Of a stretch of DNA of 64,000 bases, positions 54,525-63,735 are shown in pieces. Position numbers and translations under genes: made by a program. The DNA lies in NCBI GenBank assembly GCA_030710605.1, contig CP092882.1:2871319-2935318 (forward strand). The letters run 5' to 3'. The notes under the pieces were generated by a model. That model was given only the letters and a program-made list of their open reading frames with translations. It ran no database searches and was not told the origin of the DNA. The number at the start of each line of letters is the position of its first letter. Positions within the stretch are counted from its first letter, which is position 1. This DNA is from Cordylochernes scorpioides. Its lineage: Eukaryota; Arthropoda; Arachnida; Pseudoscorpiones; Chernetidae.

Positions 54525-54852
54525 CACTCATGGACAAAACTTAAGGAAGTTGTACCTTTTACCATGTATATCGGGATTGAGACAATAACTCTGAAAGATA
54601 TTACAGTGACCTTTATTGAAGACACACAAGATAACCAAATGTGTATACACTAATGGACAAAACTTAAGGAAGTTGAACCATTTAGCATGTGTATATCGGG
54701 ATTCAGACAATAACTCTGAAAGATATTACAGTGACCTTTATTGAAGACACACGAGATAACTAAGTTGTGAATAAAATTGCTTCTGTCTTCTTAAAAAAAA
54801 AGAATAGACGACCGGCGAACTCAAAGACTTCCACTTCGTTTTGTCCATGAGT
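54525..54852. mobile_element. MITE family H, copy 2 with duplicated left half
   Basis: Starts CACTCATGGACAAAACTTAA. The left half is present twice in tandem (second start at about 54648, CACTAATGGACAAAACTTAA). The right part follows with GACGACCGGCGAACTC and a degraded right end GTCCATGAGTCC. Contains CAGTGACCTTTATTGAAGAC in each left half. Confidence 0.8.
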
Positions 54853-56045
54853 CCATTTTGACTGGAGAGGTAGCTTATGTTAATGTTTTAATATGGTTGA
54901 CTTTCAACTTATGATGTATGACTTACCGATCAATACACGTTGGTTGGTGTACGTGGTACTTGTGATGGATAACTGTTGTCCGTGGTCAAAATAAATTATA
55001 TTTTATTTTCTATGATTTATTTTTAAATTCCACCTGGGCAATAAAACACGCCCGTTATTCAAGAATTCGATAAAAAGGAATGGATAGATATTTTTTACAT
55101 CTTTTTGAAGGAGGGAAACTGTAGAATATAAAAGGGAATATCACAAAACTTACATTTTTAGACATTATAAAGAAAAATTCTTCTTTTTTCAAATCCTTGA
55201 AACTTTGTTAGAAAATTGGAGACTCCCGGGGTGAAATAAATTCCCGGGATTTCAATACTTGTGGACAATTGGAAGGTTATTAAATAGAAAGTTGGAAATT
55301 GGGAACAAGATAAAAATTCTCTACTTTACACGATTTGAACTCCATTTATTTTATTCGGGAGTTTTCCATATCAACCTACGTGCATAGAACAAGAAATTAT
55401 TCCATTTCAACACTTTTTTCTTTTTTAAATAAAACCTTCTTCTACTGTGTCCTCTTCTTCTCTTCTTCCTTATCTCCACTCAATCATATTAGGGTATCAA
55501 GTTGTGGCCCTTGATGGTGTCTGTTTGACACTGTTAGTGCGTAGTGAGGCTCGCGGTTGCCGAGGCCGTCACACTACTGCCCGTATGTTTAGTGAAGCTT
55601 TGTCCCAGTTCGCGCTCGCTGAAGTAAAGTGTGGTCGCCACATGTCCATAGGTCCATATATAACATTTAAACCATAACAATAAGATTATCTTCACTTGCT
55701 TAAATAAGATGAAACATCCTGATCGTGAATGTTGCTGATGGCTTACTGCCATCTATCGGGAAATATCTCAACTATCTGTTGATTTATTCTCCCAAGTTTG
55801 CCTAAGTCCTTTTTTGAACTATCAAGAAAAGCTAGCCACCTACGCGGTTCGGACTGCTGGTCCTCATCAGCATGGTGCAGGCTGTACGTTGAAGATCCTC
55901 AGTGCATCTCTTTGTCTCGTGGAAAAGCTATTTAAGGTTAAAGGGGCTGGTTATAAGCAAGCTATAGCATTTTAAAGGAAGTTTAACTCTTTTAAAACAT
56001 GTTATGGCGTATTTAAGGACAAATGTAAATATTATTTTAAAAGTA
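54853..56045. other. No gene; fragments of two dispersed repeats
   Basis: TATCTCCACTCAATCATATT and AAGTTGTGGCCCTTGATGG (55470-55530) recur at 61965-62025. TTGCTGATGGCTTACTGCC (55733) belongs to family K. No supported coding region. Confidence 0.45.
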
Positions 56046-56244
56046 TACTTATGGACAAAACTTAAGGAAGTTGTAACTTTAGCATGTATATCGGGATTGA
56101 GACAATAACTCTGAAAGATATTACAGTGACCTTTATTAAAGACACACGAGATAACCAATTGCCTCTGTCTCCTTTAAATAAAAAAACAGACGACCGGACG
56201 ACATCAAAAGACTTTCCACTTCCGTGAGTTTTTGTCCATGAGTG
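56046..56244. mobile_element. MITE family H, copy 3 (single unit)
   Basis: The simplest complete copy: left end TACTTATGGACAAAACTTAA, right end GTTTTTGTCCATGAGTGTA, about 199 bp with TA target duplication. Useful as the reference for the interrupted and expanded copies. Confidence 0.85.
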
Positions 56245-57032
56245 TATATATATGTGTGTACTGAAAAAAAAACTACTTTTCACGTTATTTCTTTTAAATT
56301 AATATCCATTTATTTATCTTTTTATTAGGTTAAGTCTAGCGCACGCCACTAGTGATAAACTAAAAGAACAACTCTCGTCTGTTAAAATTTGTTTCCAGTA
56401 CAGATGAATATTTGATGTCTTTCTCCCAGCTAACATTTATTCCGGCCAGACGAGAGGGAGTAAAAGTTCGTCTGCGGTAAGTTGGGACTCGTTTTCTGTG
56501 TTGCCATAAAATGGCGGTGGTGTAATGTTTCTTCTGCTTCTTTAGCTTTCATATAGAGCTGTTTGTTGAAGTCGCGTTTTATAACGTACACCTATGTTCT
56601 TGCACAATATTTGCATATTGTCGTATAGGAAAAAAATGAGGGAGGACAATCGTCAATATAACATGGAATAACAAGACTTTCATTTATCTTTTTTTAAAAG
56701 GTCACCTCTCCCGTCAAAATAGACGCAAAACGCCATCTAATGATCGTCTCTCCAATTGAGCAGACAGTGACAAAGCCACCACATCAGGAGAATTCAGAAC
56801 GTCCACCTGGGAACCAGGGTTTTGTCCGTCCAGTGTGGGCTTTGGCTCCACCAAGACTTCATGAAATCCTCAGAAGTTGGCGGTGTTCCGTTGGCCAATT
56901 CTACAGCCACAATAGGTGGGAATAACTATTCCGCTGTTACACTACGAATTATTTAATTCTAATTTTTTCTAGTTGAAGGGTTACAGCTAACATTGTAGAC
57001 GGGCCCAAAGGTCCTAAAGCTTGAATTAGCTA
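56245..57032. other. No gene recognised; repeat L fragment
   Basis: A family-L fragment lies at 56695-56790. A 61-codon open frame (56740-56925) runs out of it and has no recognised domain. Confidence 0.4.
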
Positions 57033-57832
57033 CACTCATGGACAAAACTTAAGGAAGTTGTACCTTTTCGCGTGTATGTTGGGATTCAGACAATAACTCT
57101 GAAAGATATTACAGTGACATTTATTGAAGACACACGAGATAACCAATATACACTCATGGACAAAACTTAAGGAAGTTGTACCTTTTAGCATGTATGTTGG
57201 GATTCAGACAATAACTCTGAAAGATATTACAGTGACCTTTATTGAAGACACACGAGATAACCAATATACACTCATGGACAAAACTTAAGGAAGTTGTACC
57301 TTTTAGCATGTATGTTGGGATTCAGACAATAACTCTGAAAGATATTACAGTGACCTTTATTGAAGACACACGAGATAACCAATATACACTCATGAACAAA
57401 ACTTAAGGAAGTTGTACCTTTTAGCATGTATGTTGGGATTCAGACAATAACTCTGAAAGATATTACAGTGACCTTTATTGAAGACATATGAGATAACCAA
57501 TATACACTCATGAACAAAACTTAAGGAAGTTGTACCTTTTAGCATGTATGTTGGGATTCAGACAATAACTCTGAAAGATATTACAGTGACCTTTATTGAA
57601 GACATACGAGATAACCAATATACACTCATGGACAAAACTTAAGGAAGTTGTACCTTTCAGCATGTATATCGGGATTCAGACAATAACTCTGAAAGATATT
57701 ACAGTGACCTTTATTGAAGACATATGAGATAACCAAGTGGGAACAAAATTGCATCTATCTCCTTAAAAAAAAAATAGACGACTAGCAGACATCAAGGACT
57801 TTCCACTTCCTTAAGCTTCGTCTCCATGAGTG
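57033..57832. mobile_element. MITE family H, copy 4, left half amplified to six tandem units
   Basis: CACTCATGRACAAAACTTAA starts at 57033, 57151, 57269, 57387, 57505 and 57623, a constant 118-bp period. The normal right half follows to CTCCATGAGTGTA at 57832. Units differ by one to a few bases. Copies 54525 and 57033 together show two and six units of the same half. Confidence 0.9.
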
Positions 57833-57951
57833 TATATAATTTTTATAAGAAACTTTTTCCTGGATGATTTTTTTTGCAACACTCTCATGTTGATATATCC
57901 CACCTTCTGAAGTTTATGGACGTGGCTACACACAAAATCTATTAAATGAGG

Positions 57952-58090
57952 ACAAGAAACACAAGGTAATAAGACAAAATCCAAATAAATAGTGTGCGAT
58001 ATTTTGGTAACAGTGTTGTTACCATTATCAGACAAAAGTACTGAATGTTGTATTTATTTGGATTTGGTCTTATTACCTTGTGTTTCTGGT
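57952..58090. repeat. PLE-type fold-back, family F, copy 1
   Basis: CACAAGGTAATAAGACAAAA / TTTGGTCTTATTACCTTGTG, with TGTGCGATATTTTGGTAACA on the inside. The right arm is partly replaced by AGTACTGAATGTTG. Confidence 0.7.
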
Positions 58091-58200
58091 GAATTAAATT
58101 GATCAACTGCCAGGAAGGTTCACCACTGATGAGCCAGGCCCTCCCAATAGTTTTTCATTGCAGTAAGCACAGTAAAAAGTGTTTTTTTTTTTTTTAAGGA
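58091..58200 (+). repeat. Hammerhead-core repeat, copy
   Basis: AACTGCCAGGAAGGTTCACC, then ACTGATGAGCCAGGCCCTCC, then TTGCAGTAAGCACAGTAAAA. CTGATGAG intact; the CGAAAC side is deleted (CTGCCAGGAAGG). Confidence 0.6.
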
Positions 58201-58246
58201 AAAAATTGTGTTTAAGGGTTTTATTTTTATTTATATATATATATAT

Positions 58247-58378
58247 AGTGTACAAGAAAATAAGGCCTAATCCAAATAAATTAATAGTGTGTGACGTTTT
58301 GGTAACAGCATTGTTACCAAAATGTCACACACTATTAATATATTTGGATTAGGTCTTATTTTCTTGTATCTACAATCT
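58247..58378. repeat. PLE-type fold-back, family F, copy 2
   Basis: Arms AAATAAGGCCTAATCCAAAT / ATTTGGATTAGGTCTTATTT around TGACGTTTTGGTAACAGCAT and TGTTACCAAAATGTCACAC; almost no spacer. Confidence 0.75.
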
Positions 58379-58564
58379 ATAATCCAAATTGTGCTTTATC
58401 ATTATTGAATAGTGTTTTATGTGATTCATACAAGTTGAAAATCGTGTCAAATCTATACAGTTGATTTCCCAATGAGGGTGTTGTCAACTTGGAAATGGTT
58501 AAAAGAAATTTGTGTTTGGGAATTGTAAAACTGCTTAATTATAGGAGATAAGATACACACTATT

Positions 58565-58752
58565 TTGATTATAGATTAGAAATAGAAGGTAATATGTAAG
58601 ACAAATTCCAAATAGACAAATAGTGTGTGACGTTTCGGTAACAGCGTTGTTACCATCACAGTAATATTCAGTACTTTTATCTGATGATGGTAACAACGCT
58701 GTTACTGAAACGTCACACACTATTTATTTGGTCTAATTACCTTGTGTTTAAT
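58565..58752. repeat. PLE-type fold-back, family F, copy 3
   Basis: GTGTGTGACGTTTCGGTAAC on the left and GTTACTGAAACGTCACACAC on the right, with a CAGTACTTTTATCTGATGATG centre. The CGAAACGTCACACAC string shows the PLE-type terminal pattern. Confidence 0.75.
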
Positions 58753-58885
58753 TATAGTAAGTTTTGAATATATTAAATAAGTAATAAACAGCTACTTTAC
58801 ACAATCTGTCAGCTTTACAGACACCATATGTAAATAACAGCTAAGTGTCAAAGTTTGCTTTTATAAAACCAATAATCAAAACCTA

Positions 58886-59063
58886 TGTGGAAATTAAGAA
58901 AAAAGGCATCTCCTGATCTTGTGCAACTAAAAGTTGCTGATGGCCTGCACCATATGTCGGAATAACTATCTACAAATAATTGATAGTTATTCCAATAGAT
59001 GGTGCAGGCCATCAGCAAATTTTAGTTGCACAAGATCAGGAGATGCCATTTTTCTTAATTTAT
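58886..59063. repeat. Family K repeat as near-perfect palindrome
   Basis: AAGGCATCTCCTGATCTTGT / ACAAGATCAGGAGATGCC and TGATGGCCTGCACCAT / ATGGTGCAGGCCATCA, arms about 75 bp, spacer about 15. Only single arms are seen elsewhere (22690, 61810, 62190). Confidence 0.8.
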
Positions 59064-59160
59064 CTACGTGATCCCAGTACAATTTCACACAATGTGGAAA
59101 TGTTCAACTTACATGTAGGGATGTTTACTGAGCTAGATGAAGATTAGCCACAATGGTGTT

Positions 59161-59330
59161 ATTTGCACATTTACACAGGACTCCACAATATGTAAATAGG
59201 TCCCTACATATTTGCACATTTACACAGGACTCCACAATATGTAATAATATGTAAATAGGTCCCTACATATTTGCACATTTACACAGAACTCCACAATATG
59301 TAATAATATGTAAATAGGTCCCTACATATA
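59161..59330. repeat. Short tandem repeat, three units
   Basis: ATTTGCACATTTACACAGGA through TAGGTCCCTACAT, three times. Unit length is 50, then 59, because AATATGTAATAATATGTAAA carries an extra nine bases in units two and three. Confidence 0.85.
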
Positions 59331-59445
59331 TATATATGGTGTCAATCATCTTGGAATAATGAAGATGGAAGATGCACAAGTTAGAATTGTAAAGACAAAA
59401 GATGTTTTATGGAGAAATAAAAGAAGTTTCAATTAGAGATTTATA

Positions 59446-59540
59446 AAACACAAGGTAATAAGACCAAATAAATCATTTGTAGTAGTTTGTAACACACTAT
59501 TTATTTGGATTTGGTCTTATTACCTTGTGTTTATAATCTA
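59446..59540. repeat. PLE-type fold-back, family F, copy 4
   Basis: CACAAGGTAATAAGACCAAA / TTTGGTCTTATTACCTTGTG with a short centre; its tail TTTATAATCTA is cut by the Helitron end at 59541 and continues as TATAATCCAAATT at 59880. Confidence 0.7.
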
Positions 59541-59875
59541 CTAGCCGAATGACCCGGGCAACGCCCGGGGTTTACCCGATTAAATGCTTTTATTCAAATA
59601 CTATTCGTTAAATTATAAATTGGCGCCGTGGATTTCTTGGATTTGGTTTGGTTTGGGTTGGGTTGGTTTCTTGCATAATATATAAATGAGTTTTAAAAAT
59701 TGTAAAAAAAAAAAAAATGCATCGGCCAGGAATCAAACCCGGGGCGCCCGCGTGGCAGGCGAGCATTCTACCACTGAACCAAAAGCAAACGGTGACAGAA
59801 TTAAGAACGCACGACGATGATAACTGTATATTATCCGTGACAGAGGCCACGACAGACGGTCGTGACTATGTTTAT
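59541..59875 (-). mobile_element. Non-autonomous Helitron, 3' end clear
   Basis: The minus strand ends CCCGGGCGTTGCCCGGG-TCATTCGGCTAG at 59541, followed by T: palindrome, spacer and CTAG as in the other two Helitrons. The 5' boundary is uncertain; host repeat resumes around 59876-59890. It encloses a tRNA-Gly-like sequence. Confidence 0.75.
59717..59785 (-). pseudogene. tRNA-Gly(GCC)-like sequence, 5' acceptor arm lost
   Basis: On the minus strand GGTTCAGTGGTAGAATGCTC (A box), then the GCC anticodon loop CTGCCACG, then the B box GGGTTTGATTCC and 3' end CCGATGCA. D, anticodon and T arms can form. The 5' acceptor strand is GCTTTTG, which does not pair with CCGATGC, so it should not yield a mature tRNA. 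A T-run follows, which could terminate Pol III. Confidence 0.8.
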
Positions 59876-59906
59876 AATCTATAATCCAAATTATTATATA
59901 TTTTTT

Positions 59907-60108
59907 TTGCTTATTCCTAGTACACGTGGTACAGGCCATGGTAATCATGGTGGGTAGAATTAGGCGACTGCTTTTACTGTAAGTACACCACATGTCTACA
60001 CATGTGAAAAGCAGTTAGACTTTGCACTTACAAATGTGCCAGAGCCCCGTTTGGTTACTTGCACTCGCTGGTGGGGTTGGACTTTTGTAAGAATCAGTGG
60101 CCATGGGA
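59907..60108 (-). mobile_element. tRNA-derived SINE, headless copy
   Basis: Matches the body of 63197-63519: TTCCTAGTACACGTGGTACA, CACATGTCTACACATGTGAA, CACTTACAAATGTGCCAGAG and GGGGTTGGACTTTTGTAAGA. The tRNA-like head is missing; LINE 3' sequence begins at about 60112. Confidence 0.8.
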
Positions 60109-60111
60109 ATC

Positions 60112-60278
60112 CAAATTGTTGTTGTTGTTGTTGTTTCTTATCCCCTTGTGTAAAGATTACACGAATTCCATGAGTTCATGCTCCTCGAGCTGTTTTATGA
60201 TGAGCAGCGGCCTCTCCCAAAGGTCCTGTTTAGTGCATCTAATGCAAGCCAAAATGTGTTCTGGAGCTGCAGGTGACA
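60112..60278 (-). mobile_element. LINE 3' end fragment
   Basis: On the minus strand, coding and tail as in 61446-61765: CTCGAGGAGCATGAACTCAT, TGTAATCTTTACACAAGGGG, then (AAC)n. It ends in a (TTG)5 run on the plus strand, the retrotransposon's simple 3' tail. Confidence 0.75.
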
Positions 60279-60350
60279 AATCCAAATTGTGCCTTATCTA
60301 TAAGAGATTTAAATATGAAAGGTAGGGATGTTTTGTCAGTTTTCCAGTAG

Positions 60351-60960
60351 GGATTTAAGATTGTGGACAGAGAACTGGAGAGTAAAGTGAATTATGTTAG
60401 ACATGTGGACAGAGAGTACAGCCTAGAAGTCTGCACAGGCTGTGTGGATCATCTGTTGACCCTACTGGAGGGATTGAAGAATGTAGAGAAACATTTTGGC
60501 TCAATGCTCAACTACGGGGGTCGGTAGAAGGATGGTCTAAACCGTTGGTTTTTCAACTGCTACGGCCCGGGTTCGATTCCCGCATTTGGCACTTTTTTTC
60601 TGATTAAAAAAAATGCTCCAATGGCCCCCAATTCTTGCAAAAGTCCAACCCCACCAGCGAGTGCAAGTAACCAAACGGGGCTTTACCCACCATGATTATC
60701 ATGGCCTGTACCACGTGTACTAGGGATAAGCAAAAAAAAAAAAAAGCTCAACTACAACATGGTCTGGAAGAGGTGATGGTAATTGCTCAGGTGTTCCATG
60801 ATCTCCGTACTGGAGATGGAATCATGATATCCAGGTTATTCGCATGCTGATTGGTCCTCTACTGTCACATGACCTTGAGTTACAGAATAAACAAAACAAT
60901 CCAAGCTCAGTTGTTCCACTCATTGAGATGTCAATTAAACAACTGGAATCTTGGAACTTC
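60351..60960 (+). pseudogene. Unrecognised coding segment, broken by frameshifts and a SINE
   Basis: Three coding-like stretches succeed each other in different frames. First, 60351-60515: VDRELESKVNYVRHVDREYS, then CVDHLLTLLEGLKNVEKHFG. Second, 60756-60838: LQHGLEEVMVIAQVFHDLRT then GDGIMIS. Third, 60839-60960: VIRMLIGPLLSHDLELQNKQ then VVPLIEMSIKQLESW. A SINE with a 10-bp target duplication separates the first two, but both duplicated copies carry the same one-base frame change, so that change is not due to the insertion. A pyrimidine-rich TTTTCCAGTAG acceptor-like site precedes 60351. The translation looks alpha-helical and leucine-rich. I do not recognise the family. It is either a decaying host gene or gene copy, or a host exon with sequencing indels. 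Confidence 0.55.
60516..60745 (+). mobile_element. tRNA-derived SINE, internally deleted, with target duplication
   Basis: GCTCAACTAC on both sides (60506-60515, 60746-60755). Starts GGGGGTCGGTAGAAGGATGG, with B box GGGTTCGATTCC at about 60569, then TCCAACCCCACCAGCGAGTG and AACCAAACGGGGCT. It skips about 100 bases of the body to CACCATGATTATCATGG and ends in an A-run. Same family as 63197-63519. Confidence 0.9.
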
Positions 60961-61167
60961 TTTTTTTTTTTTTTTGATGCTGAAATGTTTTCTTATTTTA
61001 TATTTATACTTTTAGAATCCTATTTCAGAGTTATATTTCTTAATCATATTGTTATAACAGTTTTGTTATTGTTTGTTATGGAACATGCTGATGGTAAATT
61101 TTGTAAGAATGGGTCTCCACTTTATTACACTGTTAGCACATTTCCATCTACAACTGAAGTGTGCCAT

Positions 61168-61302
61168 GATGTTGTTTCTTATCCCCTTGTGTGAAGATTA
61201 CACAAATTCCATGAGTTCATGCTTCTCGAGCTGTTTTATGATAAGCAGCGGCCTCTCCCAAAGGTCCTATTTAGTGCATCTAATGGAAGCCAAAATGAGT
61301 GT
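61168..61302 (-). mobile_element. LINE 3' end fragment
   Basis: Plus-strand reading TTTCTTATCCCCTTGTGTGA through CTCGAGCTGTTTTATGATAA to GCCAAAATGAG: the reverse complement of the C-terminal codons and tail seen at 61600-61760. A tail-only scrap lies at 61394-61445. Confidence 0.7.
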
Positions 61303-61445
61303 GCCATGATACAAGCCATATACTAAGGGATGATCCAAGTGTGCCTGGATCATAGTGCCATGATCAATGAAAGCTGCACCCCTACACCCCATTCCATGAG
61401 ATCATGGAATTTGTGTAATCTTTACACAAGGGACAACAACAAGGG

Positions 61446-61730
61446 ATGATCCCACCTAAGCACAGTTGGTACAGTGGAGTGGACCCAGGAGGAGCTCTGA
61501 ACCTCAGACAGCATCAAACGGCACTAACAAGATTTAGAAAAGGCCATCTCAAGCCATTGGAGATAGAAAATAACAACAAAATCTACCCCACTCGCCCAAA
61601 ATGTAGCTTGCCACCTGCAGTTCCAGAACACATTTTGGCTTGCATTAGATGCACTAAACAGGACCTTTGGGAAAGGCCGCTGCTTATCATAAAACAGCTC
61701 GAGGAGCATGAACTCATGGAATCCGTGTAA
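61446..61730 (+). pseudogene. Non-LTR retrotransposon ORF2 C-terminus (truncated)
   Basis: 94 codons ending TAA at 61728-61730, followed by the shared 3' tail to about 61765. The sequence has LRQHQTALTRFRKGHLKPL, YPTRPKCSLPPAVPEHIL and CIRCTKQDLWERPLLIIKQL. This ALTRxRxGH ... CPxC ... PEHIL pattern is the terminal region of LINE proteins that carry an RNase-H-type domain, abundant in chelicerates and other arthropods. The first cysteine of the CPxC is replaced (RPKC). The reverse transcriptase and endonuclease are absent, as expected for a 5'-truncated insertion. No activity. Confidence 0.75.
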
Positions 61731-61765
61731 TCTTTACACAAGGGGATAAGAAACAACAACACAAG

Positions 61766-62696
61766 GGATGATCTCATGAAATATAGTTTTATTGTATAAC
61801 ACAATATTTACATCAATATGTTAAGGCATCTCCTGGTCGTGCAAATAAAAGTTGCTTGTGTCATCTGTCAGAATAAATACCAACTAAACATTGCTTTTTA
61901 ATTATTCCACAATTGACCGAATACCCTTTCCTGATTAACCAAGAAAACTTCTTTTTCTTTCTTATCTCCACTCAATCATATTAGGATATCAAGTTGTGAC
62001 CCTTGATGGTGTCTGTTTGACAACCATCATGACTGGGTGAAGTAGAATGTGTTTGTCATTAAGACTGGGAGCACTACTCAGTGGCAGGCCGACTTAGCTC
62101 CAAAAGAAATGGCCGCCTCTGATATGAGGAACAGATGCCATGTGCAGCTGAAAAAGCAAGCAGAAAACTAACCACTTCCACGTTGCTTTGGCGATGGCGC
62201 AAGCCATCAGAAATTTTTAGTTGCACGATCAGGAGATGTTTTTTTGTTTCAACTTAATTTATCCATCTGCTCCCAGTGCAAATCTGTCACAAACCCCATG
62301 TTGCTGAGTTGTCTACTCCAGGAAACTTCACCAATGTGTGGAGTTGAAGAAATGATCCACAACAGTCGTAGATCCCAGATTTATTACCCGGCAGGTGAGG
62401 GAGGTCAACAAACAAACATCAATTTTCAAACAACGCGAGCATTTCTTTCTTTGGTGTGGGCGGGCAAGGCAACAAAAGGAAAGCAAAAAAAAAAATAAAG
62501 TAAAACTTCAAACACTTTTTTACAACATTTATATCCATAACTAAAATAGATTCTTTATATATTAATTAATATTACATAGTTACATACTGGAACATATCTA
62601 CACATCGTCCTGCTAGGGGGGGGGGGCCGTTGATTTGTTGGGTTAAATCCATCACAGGGGGGCAATTTTGGGGGCACAAGGAGGGGGGGGGGGGAC
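61766..62696. other. Repeat fragments, then probable 3' flank of the minus-strand exon
   Basis: Family K at 61810-61900 and 62190-62270 and the TATCTCCACTCAATCATATT repeat at 61965. A plus-strand frame ending at a donor-like CCGGCAG|GTGAGG (62386-62398) is too weak to call. 62580-62696 holds long G/C runs and would be the 3' UTR start of the exon at 62697. Confidence 0.45.
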
Positions 62697-62876
62697 TTAA
62701 GCCTGAGAGAGGCGGATGATATCTGAGGCCAAGGAAGCCACCAGAGGGAAAGAGCTGGATGGAGCCTTGAGTCCTTCCAACATCTGGAGAATTCCTTCCT
62801 CCGTCAACATCCGGATGTACCTCTTGGCTGTACCACACACCAGTGGAACATATTCCCAATTGTAAAGTAACCAAAT
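62697..62876 (-). CDS. Candidate terminal exon of a ZYG11-family protein
   Basis: A 59-codon frame plus TAA (62697-62699), read on the minus strand. It is preceded by a good acceptor, CTTTATCGTTATTCAG, ending at 62877. The peptide runs IWLLYNWEYVPLVCGTAK, RYIRMLTEEGILQMLEGLKA, then SFPLVASLASDIIRLSQA. The stretch RY-x-x-ML-x-EEG-x-LQ-x-L, preceded by a VC and an IQIW-like start, matches the order near the C-terminus of ZYG11 proteins. Those are armadillo-repeat substrate receptors of CUL2 ubiquitin ligases that recognise N-terminal glycine degrons. Codon usage is gene-like and more GC-rich than the flanks. Upstream exons are not visible in the remaining 1.1 kb and would lie beyond the window. 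Exact acceptor and family are inference. Confidence 0.5.
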   Translation of the reverse strand: MWLLYNWEYVPLVCGTAKRYIRMLTEEGILQMLEGLKAPSSSFPLVASLASDIIRLSQA

Positions 62877-62904
62877 CTGAATAACGATAAAGCACAATTC
62901 TAGC

Positions 62905-63005
62905 GTCAAACCTAATCTAAATAAATTAATAGTGTACGAGTTTCCGTGACAATTCTGTTACTGTCACACACTATTAATTTATTTGGATTATTTTCTTGTA
63001 TCTAA
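62905..63005. repeat. PLE-type fold-back, family F, copy 5
   Basis: CTAATCTAAATAAATTAATA / TATTAATTTATTTGGATTA around GTGACAATTCTGTTACTGTC. It would lie in the intron just upstream of the ZYG11-like exon. Confidence 0.7.
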
Positions 63006-63196
63006 GATCTAAATAACTAAATTAGGACATTTTGGTAACAGGTGTCTTGAAGACAACGTCAACAAAATCCTTAATTAGGGCCGGTGCCCCACATTGGATA
63101 TACCCCCAATTGAATATATTTACACTACAATCTTGTGGGGCTCAGCAGTTCCTACTTTCTGTTACCAGATTTAAACAAGTTGTATAGAAGTTAGTT

Positions 63197-63519
63197 TGTT
63201 TTTGTTTTTTTTTTTGCTTATCCCTAGTACACGTGGTACAGGCCATGATAATCATGGTGGGTAGTTAGCGACTGCTTTTTATTGTAAGCGCACCACATGT
63301 CTACACATGTGAAAGCAGTTCGACTTTGCACTTACAAATGTGCCAGAGCCCCGTTTGGTTACTTGCACTCGCTGGTGGGGTTGGACTTTTGCAAGAATCG
63401 GGGGCCATTGGAGCATTTTTTTTTTTTTTTAAAACAGAAAAAAGTGTCCAATGCGGGGATCGAACCCGGGTCGTAGTGGTCGTAAACCAAACGGTTTAAC
63501 CAGCCTTCCACCGACCCCC
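63197..63519 (-). mobile_element. tRNA-derived SINE, complete copy
   Basis: 323 bp with 12-bp target duplication TAGAAGTTAGTT (63185-63196, 63520-63531). The minus strand begins AGGGGGTCGGTGGAAGGCTG. It has an A-box-like TGGTTAAACCG and B box GGGTTCGATCC of a Pol III promoter, then ACTTTTTTCTG and a T/A linker. The body follows (CAACCCCACCAGCGAGTGCA; CACATTTGTAAGTGCAAAG; CACATGTGTAGACATGTGG; CACCATGATTATCATGGCC; CCACGTGTACTAGGGATAAG) and an A-rich tail. It is the reference copy for the fragments at 13081, 18770, 24200, 59907 and 60516. Confidence 0.92.
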
Positions 63520-63604
63520 TAGAAGTTAGTTAATTTATCTATCACGGAATATATTGATGACTTGGTGCTGATTCTACAGTAGAAATATCCTGATAAGGCA
63601 CAAT

Positions 63605-63735
63605 TTGGATTATAGATTATAAAAACAAGGTAATAAGACCAAATAAATAAATAGTGTGTGACGTTTCGGTAACAATGCTGTTACCGAAACGTCACACACT
63701 ATTTATTTATTTGGATTTGGTCTTATTACCTTGTA
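63605..63735. repeat. PLE-type fold-back, family F, copy 6
   Basis: AAGGTAATAAGACCAAATAA / TTTGGTCTTATTACCTT around TGTGTGACGTTTCGGTAACA and TGTTACCGAAACGTCACACA; spacer only a few bases. Best-preserved member of the family. Confidence 0.85.

Noticed and set aside
60524-60600. Functional tRNA gene
   Set aside because: The B box is good, but the sequence does not fold as a full cloverleaf and it is the head of a SINE with target duplication and A-tail.
62244-62498. Plus-strand frame ending at a donor-like GGCAG|GTGAGG
   Set aside because: Most of the frame lies in dispersed repeats and no acceptor or homology supports it.
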